This document shows, one piece after another, positions 36,832 to 43,967 of a stretch of DNA of 64,000 nucleotides. The DNA lies in contig CBDCSM010000012.1 in assembly GCA_965221575.1 (NCBI GenBank), positions 248,001-312,000 on the forward strand, given 5' to 3'. Origin of the DNA: JAPPHA01 sp965221575 (lineage in GTDB: Bacteria > Pseudomonadota > Alphaproteobacteria > Rhodobacterales > Rhodobacteraceae). A program made the translations under genes and the position numbers. The first letter of the stretch is position 1; each line of letters begins with the position of its first letter. Under the pieces are notes generated by a model that worked only from the letters and a program-made list of their open reading frames with translations, did not search any database and was not told where the DNA came from.

Positions 36832-37998
36832 TTATACGTCCATCGCCTTCACGAACCGCTCGAACAGGTAGAAGCTGTCTGTCGGGCCCGGACTGGCTTC
36901 GGGGTGGTACTGCACCGAAAACACCGGCCTGTCGCGCATTCGAAGGCCGCAGTTCGATCCGTCGAACAGGGAAACGTGAGTTTCGAGGACGCCGTCCGGC
37001 AGCGTCTGTGAATCGATGGCAAAGCCGTGATTCATCGAAGTGATTTCGACTCTCCCGGTTTCAAGGTCCTTGACCGGATGGTTCGCACCGTGGTGACCAT
37101 GGTTCATCTTGACTGTCTTGGCGCCAAGGGCGAGGCCGATCATTTGGTGACCAAGGCAGATTCCGAATACGGGAATCGCGGTTTTTTCGAGAATGTCCCG
37201 GATCATTGGCACCGCGTATTCGCCGGTTGCAGCCGGGTCGCCGGGACCATTCGACAAAAAGAGTCCCTGTGGTTCCCGTCGAAGGATGTCGTCAGCAGAA
37301 GATTGTGCCGGCAAGACGGTCACGTCGCAGCCGGCGTCGGCAAGGCACCGCAATATGTTTCGCTTGGCTCCATAGTCAACCGCCACGACGCGCTTGCCGT
37401 CGTCCGTATTCAGCCGTTGGTAACCTTTCGGCCAGGCCCAGCGTGACTCGTTCCACCTGTAGGCCTGCAGGCACGTCACGTCACGCGCGAGGTCCCGACC
37501 TTCGAGACCCTCGAAATTCTTCGCCTTTGCGAGCTGATCCAGGATGTCGAAATTGCCTTCCGGGTCATGGCAAATGTTGGCGTGGGGCGCGCCGAGATGC
37601 CTGATCACGCGGGTCAGTCTTCGGGTGTCGACCCCGCCGACCCCGACGCAGCCGCGTCCCTCGAGCCATTGGGAAAGGGTCTGTTGGGATCTCCAGTTGG
37701 AAGGCTCTGCGGGGTCCCATCTGACTATCATCGCCCTTGCGACCGGATCGCCCGCCTCGTTGTCCTCATCATTGGTTCCGGTGATTCCGATGTGGGGAAA
37801 GGTGAACGTGACCGCCTGTTCAGCGTAAGACGGATCCGTCATGATTTCCTGGTAGCCGGTCATCGCGGTATTGAAGCAGAGCTCAGCCGTTACCGAACCT
37901 GTCGCACCAAATCCGCGCCCCAGGAAATAGGTCCCGTCCGCAAGAACGATACTGGCAGTCGGTTTGTCCGAAGTCCGGGTCATGGCGCTGAAAGACAT
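36832..37998 (-). CDS. carA: Carbamoyl-phosphate synthase small chain
   Basis: Glutamine amidotransferase subunit (388 residues) feeding ammonia to CarB for arginine and pyrimidine synthesis. The N-terminal domain shows LADGTYFLGRGFGATGSVTAELCFNTAMTGYQE (residues ~19–52). The class I amidotransferase domain has the nucleophile Cys in FGICLGHQMIGLALG, HHGANHPV and the His-Glu pair in VQYHPEASPGPTDS. The start at 37998 gives six residues before MTRTSDKP, where a second ATG lies. carB is not adjacent. It is divergent from yqeY. Confidence 0.96.
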   Translation of the reverse strand: MSFSAMTRTSDKPTASIVLADGTYFLGRGFGATGSVTAELCFNTAMTGYQEIMTDPSYAEQAVTFTFPHIGITGTNDEDNEAGDPVARAMIVRWDPAEPSNWRSQQTLSQWLEGRGCVGVGGVDTRRLTRVIRHLGAPHANICHDPEGNFDILDQLAKAKNFEGLEGRDLARDVTCLQAYRWNESRWAWPKGYQRLNTDDGKRVVAVDYGAKRNILRCLADAGCDVTVLPAQSSADDILRREPQGLFLSNGPGDPAATGEYAVPMIRDILEKTAIPVFGICLGHQMIGLALGAKTVKMNHGHHGANHPVKDLETGRVEITSMNHGFAIDSQTLPDGVLETHVSLFDGSNCGLRMRDRPVFSVQYHPEASPGPTDSFYLFERFVKAMDV

Positions 37999-38146
37999 TG
38001 CAATCTCCGGTCGTGTGATCGGCCGCGTTCGCCGACCGGTGTCGCATGCGGAAACCAGGACCCGATGCGGTGCTCAGTCGTAAATGATCGATGGCAACCG
38101 GGTCAACCACATGCGGTTGTCCTGCCTTTCCCGGTTTCACTGGCAG

Positions 38147-38175
38147 TTGAACTGACGACGGTCGCTTCGTATTAT
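38147..38175 (+). promoter_or_regulatory. Sigma-70-type promoter of yqeY
   Basis: TTGAAC (38147–38152) and TATTAT (38170–38175) are separated by exactly 17 bases. Transcription would begin near 38182, about 22 bases before the yqeY ATG at 38205. Both hexamers are close to consensus, making this one of the clearest promoters in the window. Confidence 0.65.
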
Positions 38176-38204
38176 GACACCCTGTCAATGGAAATGCCGA
38201 AACC

Positions 38205-38657
38205 ATGCGAGACAGAATCAAGGCTGCACTGACGCAGGCGATCAAGGATCGCGATCAGATCAGGGTGTCGACCCTTCGCTTGATATCAGCGGCGATCAAG
38301 GACAGGGACATCGGGGCGCGGGGTGAAGGCAACGACACCGGTGTTTCGCAAGACGAAATCCTCTCCATCCTGGACAAGATGATCAGGCAGCGAAACGAGA
38401 GCATCAAGGCGTACGAAGAAGCAGGTCGGCTGGAGCTCGCCGAAAGGGAACGGTCGGAAATAGTGGTCATTCGGGAATTTCTGCCAAGGCAATTGACCGA
38501 GGAAGAAATCAGTCGGGCGATCCAGACGGCAATCGACGAGGTGGGAGCCTCGAGCATTCGGGACATGGGCCGTGTCATGGGCCAATTGAAAGGTCGATAT
38601 GCCGGGCAAATGGACTTCGGCAAGGTCGGTCCCGCCGTGCGAAACCTGCTTGGCTGA
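38205..38657 (+). CDS. GatB/YqeY domain-containing protein
   Basis: 150-residue helical protein of the YqeY family, related to the tRNA-binding tail of GatB. It shows RIKAALTQAIKDRDQIRVSTLRLISAAIKDRDI near the start, the EILSILDKMIRQRNESIKAYEEAGR core and the C-terminal MGRVMGQLKGRYAGQMDFGKV. Its role in the cell is not well established; a link to tRNA-dependent amidation or charging is inferred from homology. In many alphaproteobacteria carA–yqeY is followed by dnaG; here an accessory block follows instead. Confidence 0.93.
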   Translation: MRDRIKAALTQAIKDRDQIRVSTLRLISAAIKDRDIGARGEGNDTGVSQDEILSILDKMIRQRNESIKAYEEAGRLELAERERSEIVVIREFLPRQLTEEEISRAIQTAIDEVGASSIRDMGRVMGQLKGRYAGQMDFGKVGPAVRNLLG

Positions 38658-38672
38658 GCAGGCTGGGATTTC

Positions 38673-38837
38673 ATGCCGTTTGCGGGAGTGGCAGCGGCCG
38701 AGTTCCTTGATGAATTCGGAAATTTTACTAAGCGGGACGTGAAGAGTATTTCGGCTCGCGACAATTTCCAGCGACGAATGAATAATCCACGTAAGTGCCG
38801 AGGCAGTGATCGCCATCTGTCTCGGGGAAGCAAGTAG
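38673..38837 (+). CDS. Possible small ORF just downstream of yqeY (within gap 38658–38950)
   Basis: An ATG at 38673 opens a 54-codon frame on the forward strand that begins MPFAGVAAAEFLDEFGNFTKRD and is basic towards its end. I see only a weak ribosome-site candidate (CTGGGATTTC) and do not recognise the sequence. It sits where the conserved gene order breaks, so it may be a remnant at the edge of the inserted block. The remainder of the 293-base gap holds nothing I can name. Confidence 0.25.
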   Translation: MPFAGVAAAEFLDEFGNFTKRDVKSISARDNFQRRMNNPRKCRGSDRHLSRGSK

Positions 38838-38950
38838 GCAGGCTGGCGTTGAAGCAGGTTTTTCTGTTGAAACTTGAGATGGAAGCCAAATGGCTCTACC
38901 GCTTGACTAGGACCGGTCGATTCAGGCTCGCACTTCCTTCGCCCGTGACA

Positions 38951-39421
38951 TCAGTTCTCGTGAGTGCTGGGGTGATCTTTCCCGTGACCGAGATGCTTGA
39001 TTTCCATCTCACCCCAGTGCTCTGCCAGGTACTCGGCGACAAGTCGGCGATGACAATGGTGCGGTAGGTTTTCGCTACAAAGCAGACAGCCGTTGTTCAC
39101 AACCTCCTTTGAGAGAACGGATTCTATTCGTCGCGTTCTCATAAGGCCAAAAAATATGGACTCATAGGTGTCCCAACTGATTCGTCCTTGACGATAGTCA
39201 CTCAACAATTTCTTCGTCGGGGCGAGGACTGGCTCGTGGACATAGTCTATTCCACAAAGTTCCCGCGCGAACCAAGCGAGATCGTTTTTTTTGGCGAAAC
39301 CAGAAAGCTGTGATCCATTGTTGAGCCTCACATCCACAATGCGCTCGACACCCGATTCACGGAGAAGTTCGAAAAACTGTTGTGCAGACTTCTTGGTAAA
39401 GCCTATGGTCAAAATCTTCAT
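38951..39421 (-). CDS. DUF488 family protein (first of two)
   Basis: 156 residues of the DUF488 family. It starts MKILTIGFTKKSAQQFFELL and carries VERIVDVRLNNGSQLSGF and the family's Cys/His block CLLCSENLPHHCHRRLVAEYL near residue 115–135. The ATG at 39421 follows AGAAAG. It is the last gene of a four-gene leftward cluster. It shares the block layout of the next gene but is shorter, so the two are paralogues rather than a recent duplication. DUF488 function is not established; the conserved Cys-His-Arg suggests a catalytic or metal site (inference). Confidence 0.85.
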   Translation of the reverse strand: MKILTIGFTKKSAQQFFELLRESGVERIVDVRLNNGSQLSGFAKKNDLAWFARELCGIDYVHEPVLAPTKKLLSDYRQGRISWDTYESIFFGLMRTRRIESVLSKEVVNNGCLLCSENLPHHCHRRLVAEYLAEHWGEMEIKHLGHGKDHPSTHEN

Positions 39422-39449
39422 TGGTCTTTCTGGCAGGTCAAGTCAGGAT

Positions 39450-40046
39450 TTAATCGTTTGTGTGGCCGACTCGCTCGGTCTGAAATGCGATTGCTTCCGA
39501 TATACGTTCATCCCGCGATTTGAACCAGTCTTCTTCGCGCAAGTGTTTGAATTTTGCGAGCAGTCGATTCATTGTGTCCATGTGTGGTTCGAGCCGTCCG
39601 TCTGGCAATATATGGGTGACATCGACCCCACTCATCTTGTCGAGTTCGTGCCCGACGAGAAGCGTCCGATGGCAGTGAAGTGGTTCCTTCTCGGCACACA
39701 TCAATGCGATGTGGTACTCCTCAGCGCCGCGCACGAGCCGTTTCAGACCTTTGTGAAAGCTTGGCGTACGTGAGAGAAGGTCGTAACGGATTCGGCCGTG
39801 TTCATAACAGGATGGATCGTCCGATCGCCCACCCAATTCTCTGCCGAGATAGACGTACTCAATGTTAGAATTCTTGAGGCATTCCGCAAGTTGCTCGCGA
39901 TTGAACTGTGGGTTGAAACGGCTGTAAGGTGCAGAGCGCACGTCCGCGAGCGCCGATACGTGGTGCCGGTCCAGGAGTTGGAGAAACATCTCCATTGAAT
40001 GGTTAGAATGACCGATCGTAAGGATCGAAAGTATATTATTGTTCAT
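39450..40046 (-). CDS. DUF488 family protein (second of two)
   Basis: 198 residues, a fuller DUF488 member. Motifs are ILTIGHSNHSMEMFLQLLDRHHV, the loop ADVRSAPYSRFNPQFNREQL, YLGRELGGR and the Cys/His block LMCAEKEPLHCHRTLLVG. The C-terminal tail is charged and less conserved. The ATG at 40046 is used because the ribosome site AGGCGGTAG lies within the end of the upstream gene, whose stop is four bases away; this implies coupled translation. It lies 28 bases upstream of the other DUF488 gene. Two dissimilar copies side by side suggest a heteromeric or two-step function (inference). Confidence 0.88.
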   Translation of the reverse strand: MNNNILSILTIGHSNHSMEMFLQLLDRHHVSALADVRSAPYSRFNPQFNREQLAECLKNSNIEYVYLGRELGGRSDDPSCYEHGRIRYDLLSRTPSFHKGLKRLVRGAEEYHIALMCAEKEPLHCHRTLLVGHELDKMSGVDVTHILPDGRLEPHMDTMNRLLAKFKHLREEDWFKSRDERISEAIAFQTERVGHTND

Positions 40047-40050
40047 GTTG

Positions 40051-40755
40051 CTACCGCCTATCCGATCCAATAATCGCTGCAATCAATTTGTAGATGGCAT
40101 CTCCGTAGTGCTCCCCAAGACTGATGGTGAGGTAGCAACCATCGATTCGGTAGGTTCCGTCGAGCTTCGAAAGGTATAGCCTCTCATAAATTGGGTCGGT
40201 GACCCAAAAAGAATAAGTTTGATCAGCATGGACAAACCGGCCTTGCACGCGTCTCTTGGAATTCCCGAACGCCTCTCCTGGCGCGAAAACTTCAATTGCG
40301 AGTTCTTCGACGTATATCAATCGCAAGGAGGTGTTTACGCCGCTCGTTGCCGCGATCGGAATCTTGTCGTTGCGACCGTTGTAGGTACTGTGGCCGTCTA
40401 CCCATAGAGGCTTTACCGGGTCAGCCAAAGCTGAAAGCTCGAACGGAGAATAGGATCCGATCTTTTTCCAATAACATCCCTGATCGAGTAGCCAGTTCTC
40501 GGTTTGGAAGCCACCTGGCTGCCATCTTTTTAACGGTAGGTCGATTATGTCGAGAATCTGTGGATCGCTTCCGTCCTCGTATTGACGTTCGTACTCTGAC
40601 ACTTCCTGGCCGGGACGTTCGCTCACCGGTCGAATCCAAGCCCCTTTTGCCCTTCCTGCTGCCCATTCCCGGCCAGCCACACATCGCCCTGCCAACTTCC
40701 GTGAGTTTGCGAGGCATACTATGCGCTTGACTTCTGTCATCGGGGGCGTCCGCAT
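40051..40755 (-). CDS. Putative dual OB-fold domain protein in the DUF488 cluster
   Basis: 234 residues from the ATG at 40755; a second ATG at 40740 and a GTG at 40833 are alternatives and no ribosome site decides. It opens EVKRIVCLANSRKLAGRCVAG, continues WIRPVSERPGQEVSEYE and DIIDLPLKRWQPGGFQTENWLL. It is rich in beta-strand-like segments, including DGCYLTISLGEHYGDAIYKLIAAII at the end. I recall families annotated as dual OB-containing domains with this kind of start, but this is memory, not a search. OB folds usually bind nucleic acids. It is directly upstream of a DUF488 gene (four-base gap) and downstream of the AlbA_2 gene. Confidence 0.5.
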   Translation of the reverse strand: MRTPPMTEVKRIVCLANSRKLAGRCVAGREWAAGRAKGAWIRPVSERPGQEVSEYERQYEDGSDPQILDIIDLPLKRWQPGGFQTENWLLDQGCYWKKIGSYSPFELSALADPVKPLWVDGHSTYNGRNDKIPIAATSGVNTSLRLIYVEELAIEVFAPGEAFGNSKRRVQGRFVHADQTYSFWVTDPIYERLYLSKLDGTYRIDGCYLTISLGEHYGDAIYKLIAAIIGSDRR

Positions 40756-40853
40756 TGCGAAGACATCTGATCCAGTTTCTGTATCTGACAGAATTCGTGA
40801 TGAGGCAACGAACTCTCTCGGCGCATCGGGCACCCTTGCATCACAAGCTAGAC

Positions 40854-42071
40854 TTAACTTGAATCTGCAGCTTTGATCACGAGCCTCAGCTCACTCTCGT
40901 CGAGCAAGCTGTATTCTGGCAGGCAACCCGAGAGGCGCTCGCATTCGTCACGGATGATCGGGACGCCGTCTCCGCGCCGATCCATCAAATGTGAACGGTC
41001 AAGGCCTGTAGGCGCTTGGCAACGTGCCAACAAGGACACGATGAGTTCGTTTCGGCTTGATTGCCTAAGGTGCAGGCTGTCTGGTGTCATAGTGTTGGAA
41101 AGAGAGCCCGGAACATAGAGTTCGAGGCGGTCCGCAAACAGGTGCAGACGAATCCGTGAGCCGGGCATTGAATAGTCGCGGTGCGCGACAGCGTTCACAA
41201 GTGCCTCAAATACTGCCCGTTCACTGAACTGTGGCCGCTCGGACCGTGCATTCGTCTTAATGGCCTGCACCAACATGTTTCTCTTTATGAAGTGCAAGGC
41301 TTCGAAAACCTGTTTGTCGAGCGGTCCCAAAATGTCGCGTTCATCTGTCTGGTAGTCGATGTCTGTTCGTTCACCGGCATAGCTAACCGCTTGGACGTAT
41401 GCATGCGGTAGCCACGTTTGTGGATTGGCCGTGCAAAGAAGCACACCAGCGACCGTTAGCCCTTCGGATCCGTCGCTGTCGCTCGCAATTATGCGGAGCT
41501 TGCGCAAAGTGTCGTCTATAGGATCCGTTGAGGTAAATCGTCGCGCAAGCTCATAATGCAGGTCTGATCGCGCGGTTCCGGGAACGATAGTTTCGTCAAA
41601 TTGAATAAGGCGGCTGTAGCTACGTTCTTGAAATTGTCGGGCGAGGAAATCTGGGCTCATTTCACGCTTTGAGCTGCCTATTCTACGAAAGTACCCGCCA
41701 GGACTTTTGTGAACAAACAAACTGCGCGCAACGTCAATTCGAACGATCGGAACTGAATGGCCATCTGAATCGTTCAATGTGAATTTGCGGATATCTGCGT
41801 CAAGCGCAGGCTTCACAGAGTCGTTGCAGATCTCTCTCGCCCACCCCTCGACAATGTCCAAGTGGTTCAGCGGGATACCAATTACTTCCTTGCTCGCGTC
41901 ATCCACGCCCAAAACCACTGTTCCGCCTCGACTGTTTGCCATTGCCGCTAGTTCATCGGCAAAGTCATGCCGGTTTGGACTTTTGACCCGTGGGCCCGAG
42001 ACATTGACGCTTTTGAGTTCCAGCGTCGAATCCTCGCCAAGTCGGATGCGATCTAACAAGTTGTCAGCCAT
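40854..42071 (-). CDS. AlbA_2 (Schlafen-like) DNA/RNA-binding ATPase-domain protein
   Basis: 405 residues. The N-terminal AlbA_2 domain reads EDSTLELKSVNVSG then DFADELAAMANSRGGTVVLGVDD, the hallmark of Schlafen AlbA_2 proteins. The C-terminal half has a histidine-kinase-like ATPase region (HATPase_c_4): FSERAVFEALVNAVAHRDYSMPGSRIRL, DRLELYVPGSLSNTMTPDSL and DRRGDGVPIIRDECERLSG. The ATG at 42071 matches the conserved start. Family members are often called putative transcriptional regulators or helicase-related, and some occur in defence islands. It heads the four-gene leftward cluster; 98 bases or fewer separate it from the OB-fold gene. Confidence 0.85.
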   Translation of the reverse strand: MADNLLDRIRLGEDSTLELKSVNVSGPRVKSPNRHDFADELAAMANSRGGTVVLGVDDASKEVIGIPLNHLDIVEGWAREICNDSVKPALDADIRKFTLNDSDGHSVPIVRIDVARSLFVHKSPGGYFRRIGSSKREMSPDFLARQFQERSYSRLIQFDETIVPGTARSDLHYELARRFTSTDPIDDTLRKLRIIASDSDGSEGLTVAGVLLCTANPQTWLPHAYVQAVSYAGERTDIDYQTDERDILGPLDKQVFEALHFIKRNMLVQAIKTNARSERPQFSERAVFEALVNAVAHRDYSMPGSRIRLHLFADRLELYVPGSLSNTMTPDSLHLRQSSRNELIVSLLARCQAPTGLDRSHLMDRRGDGVPIIRDECERLSGCLPEYSLLDESELRLVIKAADSS

Positions 42072-42725
42072 AGTGTCTTGCGGCAGCAGTTGCCGTTTTT
42101 TGTAACGTGGAAAACGTGCTTTTGACTTCCTTCGCTGAGCTATATGTAAAACGGTCCGCGTCAAGAGTCACTTTGCATCGAAAGATCGTCTTGGATTTTC
42201 TTGGATGGAGCTTCCGCTGCCGCGTTAGGCGATCCTACCAGGTGTGAACTACATTGTTTCATGGGCGAGACGTTTGAAATTCATTACCGTCCGTCTGGCA
42301 GTTCGGATCAAATTCATTCACGTCATTTTTTGTTCGATTATCGGGTTGAAAAGCATTGCAATAAGTCTGTGCGCGTCACCGGAATGTGTTGGCGCGAAAG
42401 TGCGTACCGCCAGAAAGCTATTCTGCCAATGCGATTTCGGATTCGCGACAATCAGAAATTTGAAGGCATTGACGGCCCCGTTTGAAACCTACATTCCGCA
42501 AGTGGCTTCCATTTTGGCAGATCGTCGACTGCGAAGTTTGAGGTTTCCACGCGCAAACAAATGGTTTCACGGCCAGATGGCATTCCCGCACCGTTTCGAG
42601 CATGTCATTCACGTGAATGACATGCAGCACAATTCACTCCACATGCAGTTCATGAAGCGAAGTACAAGCGCAATGGCGAACCCTCACGAAGTGGCATAAT
42701 CAATGCCATAAACGCGTGACGTGGG
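42072..42725. other. Low-GC gene-free region at the right edge of the DUF488 block
   Basis: 654 bases with no gene I can support. The 60 bases at 42301–42360 contain only 22 G or C by hand count, far below the neighbourhood. Two forward open frames (42201–42485 and 42244–42699) have no recognisable content or ribosome site. The region ends in three inverted repeats (42600–42625, 42692–42708, 42712–42733). The promoter of the AlbA_2 gene should lie in the first ~130 bases; a TTGACG on the reverse strand is the only -35-like hexamer seen. Confidence 0.45.
42600..42625. repeat. 26-bp perfect palindrome
   Basis: The half-site GCATGTCATTCAC is followed immediately by its exact reverse complement GTGAATGACATGC, with no spacer. 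Such a long uninterrupted dyad is unlikely by chance. It could be a protein-binding operator or a recombination or replication-related site. It lies between the AlbA_2 gene start and the VOC gene end. Confidence 0.8.
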
Positions 42726-42733
42726 TCACGCGT
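42692..42733. terminator. Two adjacent hairpins at the end of the VOC gene
   Basis: TGGCAT-AATCA-ATGCCA (from 42692) and ACGCGTGAC-GTGG-GTCACGCGT (42712–42733) are perfect inverted repeats of six and nine bases. The second overlaps the stop of the VOC gene read on the reverse strand, and a short TTTAT follows it there. They may form a tandem terminator, though the U-run is weak. Confidence 0.45.
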
Positions 42734-43133
42734 AACTCGCGACCTCGAACTCGATCCCATCGTCCGTGTCAAAGTAGAATCTTCGTCCGGGTTCGTAATC
42801 GGCATGGGAATGAGTTTCCAGGCCTTCGGACAGGACCCTCTGTTCGACAGCATCGAGGTCATCGACCACAACGCCGACGTGATTCAGGCCGCCCCGCGTT
42901 CGATAGGAATCAGCAGTGTCCTGGTCCGGGTCGGGGTGGCGATACAGGGCCAGGTAGGTCGCTCCTCCGCCGTTACCCGGCGTTCCGACATGAACAGAGT
43001 ACCCTCCGTGAATCGACGCTCCCTTGACCCCTTGCCAGCGTATCGTCCAGCCGAAAAGACGAACGAGCATCGCGGCTGTTACATCAGGGTCCTTAACCGT
43101 GACGTTGGCATGTTCTATGTTTATTGCGCCCAT
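42726..43133 (-). CDS. VOC family protein (glyoxalase/bleomycin resistance fold)
   Basis: 135 residues. The two βαβββ modules of the vicinal oxygen chelate fold are visible: IEHANVTVKDPDVTAAMLVRLFGW and LNHVGVVVDDLDAVEQRVLSEGL, ending with DDGIEFEVASYA. Candidate metal ligands are His in IEHANV, His in LNHVGV and Glu in IEFEVA. The ATG at 43133 follows GCGGAGGA. Substrate and reaction are not predictable; the family spans lyases, dioxygenases and antibiotic-binding proteins. The 231-base gap upstream to the DUF2244 gene contains no clear gene. Confidence 0.85.
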   Translation of the reverse strand: MGAINIEHANVTVKDPDVTAAMLVRLFGWTIRWQGVKGASIHGGYSVHVGTPGNGGGATYLALYRHPDPDQDTADSYRTRGGLNHVGVVVDDLDAVEQRVLSEGLETHSHADYEPGRRFYFDTDDGIEFEVASYA

Positions 43134-43364
43134 TTTTTCCTCCGCGCATGTCCTGAAACCACCTATCAATCCGAACCCAGACCCCCGCAAGAGCCGGAAT
43201 GGCAGGCTCCGCGATCATCCTATCAGCACGGCGTTCGACAGAATGTTAAAGACGTCCAATTCCGCGCCCCCCGTGACGAAAGAAACGCCCGGTTGAACAT
43301 CGCCCTGCCTGGCGGCGCGGGCCCTGGCCGATCCTTGTGTAAGCCGCCGAGAATTCGAAACGGT

Positions 43365-43937
43365 CTACCCGGAGCACGGCGACAAATGCGGGTTCGCAGT
43401 CGATCTCGAAAGAATCCGCTGCAGTTTTTCGAACAGGTGGGACCGCTCCTGCGGACTCAGGAATGCACCGAGTTCGATTTCGCGGCTGTTCCCCCGAAGT
43501 GTCAGGTAGTTTTCGACAGGTCCGTTCGGATACATGTGAACGGTCGTCCAGTAGGGTTTCGCGGACCAGTGCTGCCCATCCGGTCTCCGCGGATCAATGC
43601 GATCAACCGTAATCAGGTCCGGCCAGATTCTCAGTTCCTCCGTCAGCCTGCCATCAAGATAGTTGCGCTCGATCAGAGTAAGCATGAGCCAGAGAACGAA
43701 AAACGGGAATGGCAACATGACGGGCCACATGGCCGTTCCAAGAAACGGGCTCAGCATGACCGCAAAGGCCAGGAAAGTCGCAAGGATCAGGACAGCGTGT
43801 CCCTTGCGCGTGAGCGACCGATTCGGCCTCAGAGTCAGTTCATATATCGGGGAGCCCGAACAGGTGCCGTCTCCGTCATTCGCCGAGAGCGGGACACCTG
43901 CGCGAGAAATTCCTGTTCCTTCCGCCCGATGTGCCAA
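43365..43937 (-). CDS. DUF2244 domain-containing membrane protein
   Basis: 190 residues. After a variable N-terminus it reads YELTLRPNRSLTRKGHAVLILATFLAF, with two hydrophobic segments near residues 45–90, then the soluble part PYWTTVHMYPNGPVENYLTLRGNSREIELGAFLSP. This is the DUF2244 family, commonly located next to cytochrome oxidase or nth genes in alphaproteobacteria. The start appears to be a TTG with AAAGG eight bases upstream. It lies 30 bases after ctaD on the same strand, so a role linked to the oxidase or to the membrane is inferred. Confidence 0.85.
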   Translation of the reverse strand: MAHRAEGTGISRAGVPLSANDGDGTCSGSPIYELTLRPNRSLTRKGHAVLILATFLAFAVMLSPFLGTAMWPVMLPFPFFVLWLMLTLIERNYLDGRLTEELRIWPDLITVDRIDPRRPDGQHWSAKPYWTTVHMYPNGPVENYLTLRGNSREIELGAFLSPQERSHLFEKLQRILSRSTANPHLSPCSG

Positions 43938-43967
43938 CGCGATGCCTTTCGACTTTCCCTGCCTTGT

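Noticed and set aside
38951..40046. DUF488 pair as a toxin–antitoxin system
   Set aside because: Neither protein has a toxin or DNA-binding antitoxin motif; both carry the same family Cys/His block.
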